DNA of 64,000 nucleotides from Rhodocyclales bacterium (GCA_028292505.1 JAQGMF010000016.1:38982-102981), one strand, 5' to 3'; shown: positions 30,301 through 39,178, counted from the stretch's first letter. Notes: generated from the letters alone by a model not told the origin. Program-made: numbers and translations.

Positions 30301-32775
30301 TGGCAGCGCGCGCGGCCGCAAGGCCTCCTCGATCGCATTCCGTTTGACGTCCACCGCGGCCTGCGCTTCCTGCTGACGCAACTGCGTGAAATCATTGGCT
30401 GTGCCAACAACACCGTTCGCATCGGCGCGCAGGGGCGCAACTGGCGCTGGCCCCTCGCTACTGCTGATGACCTGGCCCTGCACGACATTGGGATCGGGTT
30501 GCGGCACATCGTTGATCGAGGCCGGACGTGCATTGCCTTGCGCGTCCACCACCATGCGGCCCTGCGGATCGCCGCGCTGCAACTCGGCCTGATTGGCGCC
30601 ATACGGCACGATGTTGGCAGGCGTCGGCTGGGCCTGCTGCAAGCGCTCGTATGCACCCTGCGCCGATGTCTTGAAGCCCTGCTGTTGCAGATAGCCGTCA
30701 ATGCCGTCGAGCGCACGCAAGCGCAGCGATGAGTTCATCGTCGGGTTCAAGGCAACGCGATAGGCGCGCAGGAATTCACCCCATGCTTGCGGGTCTTGCT
30801 GGCGCAACTCGCGCGACACGCTCTTGTCAGCGACGAAATCAGTGATGACACGCGCCCGCGTCTGCAATGCCGCTTCGGGGTCATTCACCGGCGCAGGCGC
30901 AGCACCTGGATTCGCAGCGCCGGTGCTGACGGCGGCCTGCATCTGCTCACCCAGCGCGCGTTGCTGTTGTTGCAGCCCGACAATCTCGTTTTCTACTGCA
31001 GCCTGGCTCTGCGTGCCCTGCAAGCGCTGCCCAACGTCCTGCAACATAGCGATACGCGCGCTGACCTGGTCGCGCTGCTGCGAGAGTTCATCAAGCGAAG
31101 TTGCGGGAGGCGAAACGCTGGCGGCATTTTGTGCAACGGGAATCGCATTTCCGCCAATTGGCGGTATGTTTTGCGAAACATTTTCAGTGTTTTGTGCAAC
31201 ATCTGGATGAATTTCGCCATTTGCCGGCGCGTGTGTGCCGTGAGAAGTCAAACCACCAACAGCGCCCATCGGCGTGCCGATCAGCGCGCCGCCCAGCATG
31301 TTCGGGAACATGTCCTTGCCAGCATTCTGCAGCGGATCGACGCCTATGCCGACGTTCTCGCCGACGTTCTGACCAAGCTGCTCAAGCCCTTCTTGCCCCG
31401 CCTCTGCGGCGTGGCCCGCTGCCGCGCCCACAACAGTTCGTACAGCACGATTGCTACTGACATTTCCCAGCGCTGCGGCAACGCCCTTGTGGGCGATCAG
31501 ATCCTCGATGACCTTCTCGTTGAAGACACCACCGGCCGCGCCCGCCGTCGCTGAAAACATGCCGGCAAACTGCGCCGCGCTGTTGGTTACCGCATTGCTC
31601 GCATCATTATCATTGCCATAGTGCTGGAAGGCCTTGGCGTAGGCTGGAATCTTCTGCATGCGCTCGTCATGCGTCATCTGCGCGAGCTGCTGACGTACGT
31701 CGTCGCGCGCACCTTCTGCAGCATTGCCGCCCGTCATACCGCCTTCGACCGCGCCACTCAACGCCTTGGCCTGCATCCCTGCCGAACCGGCCTCGGACAG
31801 CACCTTTTGCGCGGCCGCAATGCCTTCGATATCGCCTGCAGCTTGCGCGGTCTTCAACGCCAGCGACCCGACTTCGTAGAGCTTTGCCGCACGCGCTGCG
31901 GGTCCGATCATCGGTATCAGCGCCGGTGCCAGCGAACCGAATGTATTGGCGGCCGACATCACCCAGCCGGAAGCAGTCTTGGGGAATTGCCATGTTGCGG
32001 GATCGAGATCGCCCGTCGCCTGATCTTCACGCGCCGCCGTGCCGCCAGGGGTCATGGTCGAGCGGATCGATTCAGCCGTGCCCTTGAGTGGATTGAAGCC
32101 TGAGTAGTCCGGCAAGCCGGTTGCCGCATTGACGCCAGCCGCCAGGACTTCTCCGCCTGCGTGCGCAATATCGCCGACTGCAGAAGTGCCCGATGCCAGA
32201 ACTTCCTTCAGCGCGTCGCCCAGCGTCGCACCCTTGGCACGCTGGCGCGCCGCATCGACATCGGCGGCCGTCTGCCCAACGGAAGTGTTTGCCGTCAGTG
32301 ATTGGCGCGGCTGGGCGCTGGCTGTCGGCGCACTTCCAAATTTCTGGTTGAAGCGATCGACATACTGGTTGATGTTGAAGCCATTGCCATCCTGCCGCGT
32401 CGCGCCCTGCCCCTGCGCAAACAACGTGGCACCGCCACGGCCGCCGAAATACGCTGCGGCCGTGATCTGCGGATTACCGCCCGACCACTTGTAATCGTCA
32501 GCCAGCTTCTTGGCCCCGGCGATATCGAGCTGATCGGGCGTGGCATGGCTGAAATCGACACCGGCCAGGCCGTATTGGCTCCACGCCGCAGGCGTAACTT
32601 GCATGCGCCCGCGCGCGTTATCGACGCTGGTGGCATTCGGAGCGCTTTGCTCGGTGCCAAGGATGGCGTGCACCACATCTGCCGGCGCACCGGACTGCTG
32701 AGCCAGCACGGAAGCATAGTCGGTACTCGAACCCGAAACCGGCAATGCCGTCAGCAAGCCTGCATCAATCGGCAT
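24298..32775 (-). CDS. Giant polyvalent ejection protein (2,825 aa)
   Basis: Multi-domain virion protein probably injected with the DNA. Residues about 20-145 form an SLT-type lytic transglycosylase (catalytic Glu42, GRMQVTP at 56-62). About 924-1075 match the pyrophosphatase-like domain of polyvalent proteins (MGHIRISGMD, DKDHIDVFVKP). About 1235-1392 match the ADP-ribosyltransferase-like PolyVal domain (FKRWFGDSKVV, PLVVYHGT). About 1430-1580 carry a metallopeptidase-like HEAGVH motif. The C-terminal third looks like large-polyvalent-protein-associated domains, ending in a coiled coil. Linkers are Ala/Gln-rich. It lies 9 bases after the upstream ejection protein. Domain borders are estimates. 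Confidence 0.88.
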   Translation of the reverse strand: MPIDAGLLTALPVSGSSTDYASVLAQQSGAPADVVHAILGTEQSAPNATSVDNARGRMQVTPAAWSQYGLAGVDFSHATPDQLDIAGAKKLADDYKWSGGNPQITAAAYFGGRGGATLFAQGQGATRQDGNGFNINQYVDRFNQKFGSAPTASAQPRQSLTANTSVGQTAADVDAARQRAKGATLGDALKEVLASGTSAVGDIAHAGGEVLAAGVNAATGLPDYSGFNPLKGTAESIRSTMTPGGTAAREDQATGDLDPATWQFPKTASGWVMSAANTFGSLAPALIPMIGPAARAAKLYEVGSLALKTAQAAGDIEGIAAAQKVLSEAGSAGMQAKALSGAVEGGMTGGNAAEGARDDVRQQLAQMTHDERMQKIPAYAKAFQHYGNDNDASNAVTNSAAQFAGMFSATAGAAGGVFNEKVIEDLIAHKGVAAALGNVSSNRAVRTVVGAAAGHAAEAGQEGLEQLGQNVGENVGIGVDPLQNAGKDMFPNMLGGALIGTPMGAVGGLTSHGTHAPANGEIHPDVAQNTENVSQNIPPIGGNAIPVAQNAASVSPPATSLDELSQQRDQVSARIAMLQDVGQRLQGTQSQAAVENEIVGLQQQQRALGEQMQAAVSTGAANPGAAPAPVNDPEAALQTRARVITDFVADKSVSRELRQQDPQAWGEFLRAYRVALNPTMNSSLRLRALDGIDGYLQQQGFKTSAQGAYERLQQAQPTPANIVPYGANQAELQRGDPQGRMVVDAQGNARPASINDVPQPDPNVVQGQVISSSEGPAPVAPLRADANGVVGTANDFTQLRQQEAQAAVDVKRNAIEEALRPRALPVPALTDAQAASLKQPSALVQEIRAFRLKNSPAKQVDPAATAALTQENENDRKTQAEDQTQANAAPGKAETNALLTPEATNAVTVDEAAHQAASSPLNALPEPTEAQKHAGNYPMGHIRISGMDISIENPQGSVRSGTDANGKAWSNTLAAHYGYLRGTVGKDKDHIDVFVKPATAENHDGPVFVIDQRKPGNGHLDEHKVMMGFANEGEARKAYQDSYQKGWDGIRAVTEMSTPGFKDWIANGDHTKPAADYRIANSDTKPTFMRRGDFWNHSGKFATEIAAALETTLTIDRDGAPMVSIPEHARADMTERLNDAGIKSEFTGLAKQEQLAYSREVAVKTLSSTYANKGADAAAEQFKQIIKDNALSDGEWKALRSEFRAQIQPSTAKSRADASFERQNAAQRSEVKFSRAAPTDSEAFKRWFGDSKVVDANGKPLVVYHGTAADFATFKAPANAASLGAWFTSDSATASRYSEIAARSGGEPNVMPAYLSLRKPATDKDFEIAFAKANDDGLRGKYLWTEVRNLLEKRGHDGLAMRGTFVAFEPTQIKSAIGNRGTFDTSDADIRHARDGASAARDLFASPNPQSSVEDVRGEITGEVGDKAGKVHVVQSITDLPTEHRKDVFESKALDLQGLFDPKDGSIYLVADNITKGEAFAVLMHEAGVHLGMRELIGDDAMGALAKQIKLWSALEKGTEHGDLAARAMQRIPEETDPAHREEELIAYFVTEAVKAGHGDSKQGPIGRWFAKLWAAVKAAVAKLGADPSKLTTADVVAMARGALERSLGKESAREGEPMSSAKPSELRKTPIVKDNRVNATFTALAKFDEAFQQPTPTATDPVKLAKQIDPGFKVEKLNDFFAADWKDEELPQVWQINSPRPEDGKANLYDDGRRVWIDVSGFKAGESQGNLVYGIAAAYAHNNGKVFIGDPMGLSPVAFFRRLENMISSALRYGTTDHLAPHAAQTNPEKYFRDEAHNPEFAAIAKNFALDWKAGDFAHNLKAMLTTSYNAARYYVPELEHLTYDFDRREFVDTRTGAGRSGIDLARIFRKQRGESGSPARYFGGSSTAARAALFNTLVQGTGKEGWSGTVAALSRQLQGDGLDPALKRIFYSRAGSPDDVKPGRAARIEAIINRGAKALPEKLRTQVTEDSTRQIIGESNRDYTPAQREFFANTGRDIETPTLKAKIKAVWQDAGKKVAQGLVDQFAPIKDISEKGYMLARLSKGAAGAFQALLDHGKLSVRDGVYDADQSGGVVERLFKPLQGEGEDFLWWVAANRAERLTGEGRENLFSSNDIAAGKSLDTGTTDFDYTLQHDVGGKSAGTVTRDRTLIYRDSAKVLDEFNRNVMDVAEQSGLIDGEARHIWEHDFYVPFYRVSDEDGSQNFANVKSGLVRQQAFKQLKGGSDKINADIMSNVMSNWAHLIDASAKNRAAQETLSVAESMGIAHKAEPGEKNTVWYQQDGNKVEYKVDDPYLMTAINSLAYSGLRGPMMNAMGAFKHALTVGVTASPFFKVRNLIRDSLQAISTSGLSYNAAKNIKEGFKASDRKAQSYVSLLASGGIIKFGTMLEGKESARVRRLVKSGVDASTILDSQNKLDAFYAKYIEPAMHAYHELGDRGEEINRAALYQQLVAQGVDHAKAAYEARDLMDFSMQGSWASIRLLTQVVPFMNARLQGLYKLGRAAKDDPRKLGIVLGSVALASIGLMLGYKDDDDWKKREDWDRDNYWWFKLGGEAFRIPKPFEIGAIGSLAERGVELFVSDEMTKQRFMDRFTSVLSDNLSMNPIPQLVKPILDVYANKNGFTGRPIETMGMERMRPQDRYNSSTSMIARGASTASNALTGVLGKESLSPVQIDELIRGYFGWLGTFVLSSADQLARPASGEPARPTMDYAKTLSGGMVASLDGASSRYVSQMYDQARTLEEAYGSWKQMLKEGKVDDAADYYANNAGQLALYKHVEHTKADAAKLNQQLRAVENSDAPADEKREQINRIRDEQDQVARRLSAAR

Positions 32776-32784
32776 CGCGCGCCC

Positions 32785-34791
32785 TTATTTGAGGTCGAGG
32801 GCCGACAGTTGCGCCGGCGTGAGACTGGCCTTGATGCGCTCCCGAGCAGCCTGTCCGCCATTGGCATAGGTGCGTTGCACCGCGTCGGCGACATAAGAGG
32901 GCACAACCTTGCCCTGCTTGAACCACGGCAACATCGAATCGAGTTGATCCAGCGCGCTGGCGGCACGCGCTGTGTCCACATCGGACAGATTTTTTGCGCT
33001 CACCGCACTGGCGGTATTTCCGACGTTACCGACCTTCGCGCGCACCAAGTCCAATGGCGATGCCTCAATGTTGGCGGCCTGCCTAGCATCGGTGCGAGCC
33101 TGCGCCGTATCGGCCATCTTCTTGATCGTCGATTTAGCAGCCGCAGGCGCAGACGCGGCCTTGGCGGTGTCGCCGACATACTGGTTGGCGGTCAGTATTT
33201 GCTGACGTAGCGCCGCAGGCACCTGCGCAATATCCACCGCGGTCCCGTCCGAGGCGGCAACCGTCCCTTTACCTGTGCGCAAAGCTTGGATGTCGCTCGG
33301 CGTCAATGTCGTAGCGCTGCTGTAAATCGCAGGACTTGCGGCCTTGAGATCATCCAGCCATTGCTGTTTCGCCGTCTGCGAACCGGTCGTCAGGGTATTG
33401 GTCAGATCGGTCTGGCTCAGCGGCGCGGTGCGACCGGTCTTGTCATCCTTGCCGACGAGCAACTGCTTGGCCTGGCTAAGATCGCCAACGCGCAAAGCGC
33501 CCGCAGCACCGGCATCGACGTAGACACCAAGCTGGCCGCTTTGCCTATCGGCGCGAATGACCAGCTTCGAGGGATCATTCACTGCCGTGCGTGCCGCCAC
33601 ATCGACAACTTGTGGATCGACGCCGGGGTTCTGTGCCATCAATTGCTTGACGGTAAAAGCGGCATAGGCCGGATCGTAGGTATTGGTGTCGCTGGGTTTG
33701 CCGAAGATGTTGTCAACGCGCTTATAGACGTCGCCACCCGAGCCGGGTGTGCCCGCAGGCCCCGGTGCGAGTTGGCCGGTGTTCTTGTTGTACAAGCTGT
33801 CGCCACCATTCTCACCGGGATTCTTCATCGTCCCGAACTCGGGCGGATTGGGTGCGGTGCCGAGTACCTGCCCGTTCGGTCCGATCACGGAACCACCGGC
33901 ACGCACATCCTTGTTCTTCATGTTCTCGGCTTGCGCTGCACCGATCGCTTCCAGGTTCTTTTGCTGCACTGATCGCAACATGTCCCATGTCTGCTGCGCG
34001 CGTTGTGCGGCCGAGGCTGGGTCGGTGTAATCGCGCAGCGCTTGCAAAGCCTGTTGCTGTCCAGAAAGCACGCTGCCGTCGGCCCCTTTCTTGGGCGCGA
34101 ATACCAATGGATCAGCAGGTTTCCCAAATTGCGTCCGCTGAATCGTGACGGTTCCATCGGGCGCGGTCTGCGCGCCGGCGTACTTCGTGCCGTCGAAGAC
34201 GGCATTTGCAGCAGGCAAGAGATTGTTCAAGTCGCCATTCATCGAGTACTGCTGCAACCCGCGCTGCGTCAGCCGTTGGATGATTCCACTGCGCAAACCA
34301 TCCGCCTGCTTCATGTAGGTGTCGGCTTCTGGAATCAGATTCGATTGGAGCGCCATTGCCGCCTTGTTCTTCAAACCATTCATGATCGTGGTTTGCTGGT
34401 TGACATAAGGGTCGCCCGACGAGGCTGGGGCTTGCTGGGTATTCGGCGCAGGGGTCCCTTGCGGAACTGGCGCAGCAGATGGCGTTACACCAGCGGCCTG
34501 CGCGTCACTCAAGCCCAGCGAAGGCGTCGGCTGTGTTCCGCCTGTGGCACCCGCCGTGTTCGGATTGCCGGCGCCACCAGTTCCGCCGGTACCGCCCGCT
34601 TGCTGTGCAGGCTGCACTGCATCCAGCGGTGAATCGGTAATCGCATCTGCTCGCTTTTGGCGCTCGAATGCACGGTTGCGCGCGTACGCGTCCTGCGCAT
34701 TGATATTGTCAGTACGCTTCTCGGCAATGTCGCGCCGCTGACCTTCATGAAAACCTTCCAGCCCAGCGCCTAGTGCTCCCAACCAATCCAT
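32785..34791 (-). CDS. Putative internal virion / ejection protein (668 aa)
   Basis: 668-aa soluble protein with a charged helical start (MDWLGALGAGLEGF), a Gly/Pro/Thr-rich linker (about 60-125) and long Gln/Ala-rich helical regions. ATG 34791 has an AGGAG site. It sits directly upstream of the giant polyvalent protein and after another Ala/Gln-rich protein, the position of the three internal ejection proteins of short-tailed phages. No conserved enzymatic motif is visible; the role is inferred from context and composition. Confidence 0.65.
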   Translation of the reverse strand: MDWLGALGAGLEGFHEGQRRDIAEKRTDNINAQDAYARNRAFERQKRADAITDSPLDAVQPAQQAGGTGGTGGAGNPNTAGATGGTQPTPSLGLSDAQAAGVTPSAAPVPQGTPAPNTQQAPASSGDPYVNQQTTIMNGLKNKAAMALQSNLIPEADTYMKQADGLRSGIIQRLTQRGLQQYSMNGDLNNLLPAANAVFDGTKYAGAQTAPDGTVTIQRTQFGKPADPLVFAPKKGADGSVLSGQQQALQALRDYTDPASAAQRAQQTWDMLRSVQQKNLEAIGAAQAENMKNKDVRAGGSVIGPNGQVLGTAPNPPEFGTMKNPGENGGDSLYNKNTGQLAPGPAGTPGSGGDVYKRVDNIFGKPSDTNTYDPAYAAFTVKQLMAQNPGVDPQVVDVAARTAVNDPSKLVIRADRQSGQLGVYVDAGAAGALRVGDLSQAKQLLVGKDDKTGRTAPLSQTDLTNTLTTGSQTAKQQWLDDLKAASPAIYSSATTLTPSDIQALRTGKGTVAASDGTAVDIAQVPAALRQQILTANQYVGDTAKAASAPAAAKSTIKKMADTAQARTDARQAANIEASPLDLVRAKVGNVGNTASAVSAKNLSDVDTARAASALDQLDSMLPWFKQGKVVPSYVADAVQRTYANGGQAARERIKASLTPAQLSALDLK

Positions 34792-34842
34792 GCTGTTCTC
34801 CTATTTCACGAATAAAAATAAAAATTCATGAAATTAGCTTGT

Positions 34843-36822
34843 TCAATGGAATCCAAAGTCGTCGTAACTAGTGCTTCCTTGGCTCGAACTAGACGGACTA
34901 GAAAACCAATCCCAGATGCTTCCAGCATTTTGGGCAATAGCGCCCAGAGCGGCGTTGTTTGCGGCATTCTGTGCGTTGCTTTGTTGTGCTTGCGACAAAG
35001 CGATATTTGCGCCCGTAGCCGATGCCGCGTTTGCTGCGCTCTTCAGGCCAATGTCGTAATTGTTGGCGATTGAAGTCGATGAATTGTTCAATCCCGCACC
35101 GGTGGCCACGAGCGCCCCCGCACCTGTTTCCGTCGCATTCGGCACCTGCGCTGCTGACAAGCCAGCTTGGCTGGCCACCACGCCTGCATTCCCTTCGGTT
35201 GTCGATTGGCCAGCGAGTGGCGCACTCAGTTGCGTAGCCTGCACCAGTCGCTGCGTCCCGATGTCTCGGCCCTGTATGCGACCGGAATTGGACGCCGCTG
35301 CGCGTGCGGATGCTTCAGCGCCCGACAACCCCGCTATCTGCGCCTGATACTTCGCACTCGTCGGGTTGATGCCGTAGCTCTGCATCTGCCGACCGAGTGC
35401 TTGCTGCTGTTGTCCGTATTGCTTGCCGACAGTTGCCTCGCCTTCCTGCGCGAGGCGATTGGCTTCACCCTCGCTATCGAAGGTGTTGGCATTGGTGACG
35501 ACTTTGTTCAGCGTCGGCGTGAAGTTGGCATCGTAGGTCGCGCGATCCGTCGCCGCGCTGGTCTGGTTGAGTCCGCTTGCCGTATTGGCTACCGTCTGCG
35601 CCGTGCCTGCGGCGTTGGCAATGTCCTGCCGTTGGGGCGCCAAATTGCCATACAGATTCTTGAACCAAGTGTAAGCATCCGAGGCGGGCGCTGCGGACGT
35701 CGACGTCCCTGGTGTAGTCGAATTGGAACCAGTGGTGGTTGTGGTACTTGGCATGGGACCGCCTCCTGCCGCTTCATTGAATGTCGGGGAGCCGCCTGGG
35801 TAGTACTGCGTGTCTCCGCCAGTGCTGGCATCGGAAGGTCCGGGGCCAGAGTCGGAGCCCGGCCCCGGAGAGGCGGTATCAATTCCAGAGATGGAATCGG
35901 TTTGTGTCGGGTCGGAATAGCCCGTTACGCCATAACTCAAACCCGAATGTCCATAGGCAGATACGCCTGACGATGCCACCCCGATAGCATTGCCATGTGC
36001 CGCCGACAAGGTTCCTGTTACGGCGTCTTTGGCTAGTCCAGTAATAGACAAATTATCTGGATTAAAACTGAATCCATACTGAGGCTGACCCGGAGTTACA
36101 TTGGTCGTAACCTGCGCAACGGGATTAGGAGCTTGCAAAGAGAAAGTTTGTGGGTTTTGGGCTATCGCATGGGATACATCGAACTCATCGACATTTGGAT
36201 CTGGGGTTGGATCTGGATCAAAATCTTTATCAAATCCAGGATCGAAAGCTGCATCTTGTGTAGTGGCGTCAGGATCCACGCCTTGATCATGGTCTTCTGT
36301 GGCACCCGGATCAGTACCTGCGGCTCCTTGACCATCATCGCCGCTGCCAGTCCCCATACCATCGCCACCACTACCATCCTCGCCGCTATCGTCAAAGTGC
36401 GCGTCATGGGTGTCTGGATCAATCAGCCCGGAACCGCCGGCTGCCTTCAATACACGCGCATCGCCGATGCTGATGCGTGCAAGCACCTTGTCTTCATGAT
36501 CAGGATCGTTTTTAAGGCCGAGTTGACGTGCGCGCTCGTCATTGATCTTCTCGGGCGCTTTGCCGTTGCGCTTTGCGAGCAGCGCATATTCCTGCTGCGA
36601 AATATGGGCCGCGATCAAGCGCTTGGGATCACCGCTCAACGAGATGACCTTCGCACCGCCCAAGCGGCCCTGCGTGTCGTCCAGACTTGCTAGCCCCGGC
36701 TTTGGCGCTGAAGCAGGCTTGCCACTCGCCGGCATGCTCATATCGTTCAATGCTTGAGTGACCAGCATGGGATTCTTCTTGACGAGGTCAAGCACATCCG
36801 GCTGTTTCGACGTTACTGGCAT
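34843..36822 (-). CDS. Putative ejection / DNA-transfer protein with acidic linker (659 aa)
   Basis: Starts best at ATG 36822 (GGGG site 7-8 bases upstream); the frame opens at 36864. It has an N-terminal globular part (about 1-130), an extremely acidic Asp/Gly-rich segment (about 135-225), a Ser/Thr/Gly-rich linker, and a C-terminal Ala/Gln/Asn-rich helical region (about 390-640) ending in a hydrophobic-aromatic tail (IWDWFSS). The helical part resembles ejection proteins such as those of P22 in composition, not in recognisable sequence. Confidence 0.62.
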   Translation of the reverse strand: MPVTSKQPDVLDLVKKNPMLVTQALNDMSMPASGKPASAPKPGLASLDDTQGRLGGAKVISLSGDPKRLIAAHISQQEYALLAKRNGKAPEKINDERARQLGLKNDPDHEDKVLARISIGDARVLKAAGGSGLIDPDTHDAHFDDSGEDGSGGDGMGTGSGDDGQGAAGTDPGATEDHDQGVDPDATTQDAAFDPGFDKDFDPDPTPDPNVDEFDVSHAIAQNPQTFSLQAPNPVAQVTTNVTPGQPQYGFSFNPDNLSITGLAKDAVTGTLSAAHGNAIGVASSGVSAYGHSGLSYGVTGYSDPTQTDSISGIDTASPGPGSDSGPGPSDASTGGDTQYYPGGSPTFNEAAGGGPMPSTTTTTGSNSTTPGTSTSAAPASDAYTWFKNLYGNLAPQRQDIANAAGTAQTVANTASGLNQTSAATDRATYDANFTPTLNKVVTNANTFDSEGEANRLAQEGEATVGKQYGQQQQALGRQMQSYGINPTSAKYQAQIAGLSGAEASARAAASNSGRIQGRDIGTQRLVQATQLSAPLAGQSTTEGNAGVVASQAGLSAAQVPNATETGAGALVATGAGLNNSSTSIANNYDIGLKSAANAASATGANIALSQAQQSNAQNAANNAALGAIAQNAGSIWDWFSSPSSSSQGSTSYDDFGFH

Positions 36823-36887
36823 GGGTATCCCCACTGGAACATGCCCGCGATTCTCTGCATGCACTCAAGACGCAGGAAGGCGCCAGT

Positions 36888-37124
36888 TCAATCGTCGAAG
36901 CGCGCGATCAACGCAGTGAGTTTCGTGCGCGTCTCGATGACATCAGCACGCAAGGCATCGAACTCCGCCTTGGTGGGTGCGCTTCCTGCAGCGTCGGCAG
37001 ATTGAATCGGCACCACGGCGATCTTGTTCTTGCGCCGCCCTGTCATGATTTGAATAATCATCTTGAGCTTGACGAAGAACTCGGGCGAGCCCACGTCAGG
37101 AAGGTCTGGTTTGAGACTTGCCAT
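36888..37124 (-). CDS. Small phage protein with C-terminal helix (78 aa)
   Basis: Starts where the tail protein stops (TAATG at 37124). It contains a basic segment (GRRKNKIAVVPIQ) and a C-terminal amphipathic helix (TKAEFDALRADVIETRTKLTA). No family is recognised. Tight coupling and the location among tail genes suggest a minor virion or assembly protein. Confidence 0.6.
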   Translation of the reverse strand: MASLKPDLPDVGSPEFFVKLKMIIQIMTGRRKNKIAVVPIQSADAAGSAPTKAEFDALRADVIETRTKLTALIARFDD

Positions 37125-39178
37125 TACGGCACGTTCCGCAACTCAGGCATCGAGGTGGCAACATGCACGGCGTTGATCGTGACATTCCCCTGCAATCGCA
37201 GCTCTACGACGTCGCCACGGTAGCCGGTGGGTAACCGGAAAGGCTTCTCCGATTTGACAGCCACCGACGCGCGCACGATGCCGCCGACAATGACTTGGAG
37301 AGTGACTGTCTGCCACTCTGCCGGCGGTATGTCGATCATGTAGTCGGTGCCCAGAGCAAAGTCACCGAGCATCGCCATGCCGAGACCGCCTTCCGTCATA
37401 TCGGTGTTGATCAATGCCTGATTGGTCGCAAGCGCTGCTGCGATGGCAGCTTCTGCAGCCGCGATCTGGGCGGGTGTCATCGTGCCGTCGAAGCGGATTT
37501 GACCGGCATTGAACGTCGTCGGTCGCGCCAGCACAAATTGCTTCGACAGCCAATCGAGCTGCACGCGCTCGCCTGTGTTGCCCTCGAACTTGACCAACTC
37601 ATCGCCGACGATGAAATACAGTTCGCCATTCGTGCGATCGACATAAGGAAAATCGCCGCTGATGTCCAGTTCGACCATCCTCCAGGCTTCCATGCGATCG
37701 ATATAGACCGCACGGGTGCCGGTGTCTGTGTCATGCACGCCCACGTAGGTGTCGCCATACATCGCAGCAACCAGCGTCGTGGGATTCAGCGCAGCCATTT
37801 CCGGCTTTGTGAAGAGGTCAGGAAAAATAAGCTGAAAGCCGGCGTTATTCTGCATAAATCCACCGGAGTTGCTTTGCACCAAACCGCCGGAGCTACCCAA
37901 TACGAAGCCCTCCACGCTTGGATAGATAACGCCCCACTGTGACGACACCATGCCGCGCCGGGAGATGCAGGGCCACGGATAACGGCCCTTGTCGGCGCCA
38001 CCGCCCATGGTCGATGGCTCTACGCCCGTGATCGTATATGGATTGCCGTCCGTTCCGATTACCACCGTCGTGCCGCTCACTGCGCATGCGACTGGAGTCT
38101 GGTCTAGCGTTTGCCGGTACGCGCTAGGCCACGCATGCGGTTTGAAGGCCTCGCTAAAGCACACATCCTTGCCTGAGAGCGCCACCATGATGCCGTTGGC
38201 CATCGCTCGCAGACTGAACATGTCGGTCGGCGGCATCTCGTAGGCGACATCAGCCAGCGCCTCACCGACTTGCGGATTGACGAAGGCAGGTGCCGTATCG
38301 GTATAGGGTTTATCTCCGATGAAAAAGTATTGATCGACACCGCCGAACGTCATGAAAAAGCGACGTACAACATTTGTCATATGGTGCGGCGCATCGCGCG
38401 TGATGGTGCCCGCCACGCTGACCGTGCCGAGATTCGCCACGGACAAGAACTTGATCGTCGTCGAGGTATGGGCGCTGACCTTCCACGTGCCATTCCATGC
38501 GGCGGGCGTAAAGCCAGCCAGGACAATCGTCTCGCCGTCGCGCAAGCCGAATGTAGTGGTGACGCCGGTGAGTGTTGCTGTGCCTGCAGACCAGGTGCCA
38601 CCCGTTGCGGTGTAGGTGTTTGCCGGTATCGGATCGAGACCCCCAAACGTCCACGTGCCATTTGGATATCCAGTCGCCGTGACGGGTGGCGACAGATCGC
38701 TTTCCTCGCCCCACTCCGTTACCAGTCGATAGCGCGCAGCACGCAGTTGCGATGTTCCAGACCCCCCCGAGGGCGTCAGCGTGGGTGGGTTCTGCGGCGG
38801 ATACACGCCCAGCACGTAACTCGCGAACGGATACGGCGCAAGACCGGATATCGCCAGCGCCAGTGTCGTGACGCGTGGCTCATTGTCACCGGTGAAATAC
38901 ACGCGCTGCAACGTGTCATCAGCGATGGGGCCAGGCTGCGCATCGACATCTGTTTCCCACGCCAGCCACACGTCGGCACCAGCGGCATCGATCATGCGAT
39001 AGACCGTGCGAATGGCATGCCCCGGCCAGTCCAGCACAAAACTGCTTTTTGAGAATGGCGCCAGCGCACCACTCGACAAACGCACGTTCGTCGCTATTTG
39101 CGCCGCATTGTCGGGAATCAGCCGTTTGGAGGTTCGCGGCACTTCACCGGTAAAGGATGTGACGGACAGGACGGGCAT
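37124..39178 (-). CDS. Tail needle-base / tubular protein, P22 gp10- or T7 gp12-like in position (684 aa)
   Basis: Large beta-rich protein (684 aa) with many Gly-Thr-Val strands, fitting a short-tail stabilisation or tubular protein. It begins MPVLSVTSFTGEVPRTSKRL, has a fibronectin-like central region (about 130-260) and a C-terminal strand-rich part. It follows the adaptor and fibre genes and precedes the ejection proteins. The assignment is by size, composition and place; no diagnostic motif is known to me. Confidence 0.6.
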   Translation of the reverse strand: MPVLSVTSFTGEVPRTSKRLIPDNAAQIATNVRLSSGALAPFSKSSFVLDWPGHAIRTVYRMIDAAGADVWLAWETDVDAQPGPIADDTLQRVYFTGDNEPRVTTLALAISGLAPYPFASYVLGVYPPQNPPTLTPSGGSGTSQLRAARYRLVTEWGEESDLSPPVTATGYPNGTWTFGGLDPIPANTYTATGGTWSAGTATLTGVTTTFGLRDGETIVLAGFTPAAWNGTWKVSAHTSTTIKFLSVANLGTVSVAGTITRDAPHHMTNVVRRFFMTFGGVDQYFFIGDKPYTDTAPAFVNPQVGEALADVAYEMPPTDMFSLRAMANGIMVALSGKDVCFSEAFKPHAWPSAYRQTLDQTPVACAVSGTTVVIGTDGNPYTITGVEPSTMGGGADKGRYPWPCISRRGMVSSQWGVIYPSVEGFVLGSSGGLVQSNSGGFMQNNAGFQLIFPDLFTKPEMAALNPTTLVAAMYGDTYVGVHDTDTGTRAVYIDRMEAWRMVELDISGDFPYVDRTNGELYFIVGDELVKFEGNTGERVQLDWLSKQFVLARPTTFNAGQIRFDGTMTPAQIAAAEAAIAAALATNQALINTDMTEGGLGMAMLGDFALGTDYMIDIPPAEWQTVTLQVIVGGIVRASVAVKSEKPFRLPTGYRGDVVELRLQGNVTINAVHVATSMPELRNVP

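Noticed and set aside
29485..30732. 415-codon plus-strand ORF opposite the polyvalent gene
   Set aside because: Arg/His/Leu-rich composition typical of an antisense shadow, no ribosome site, and it lies fully inside a well-supported gene.
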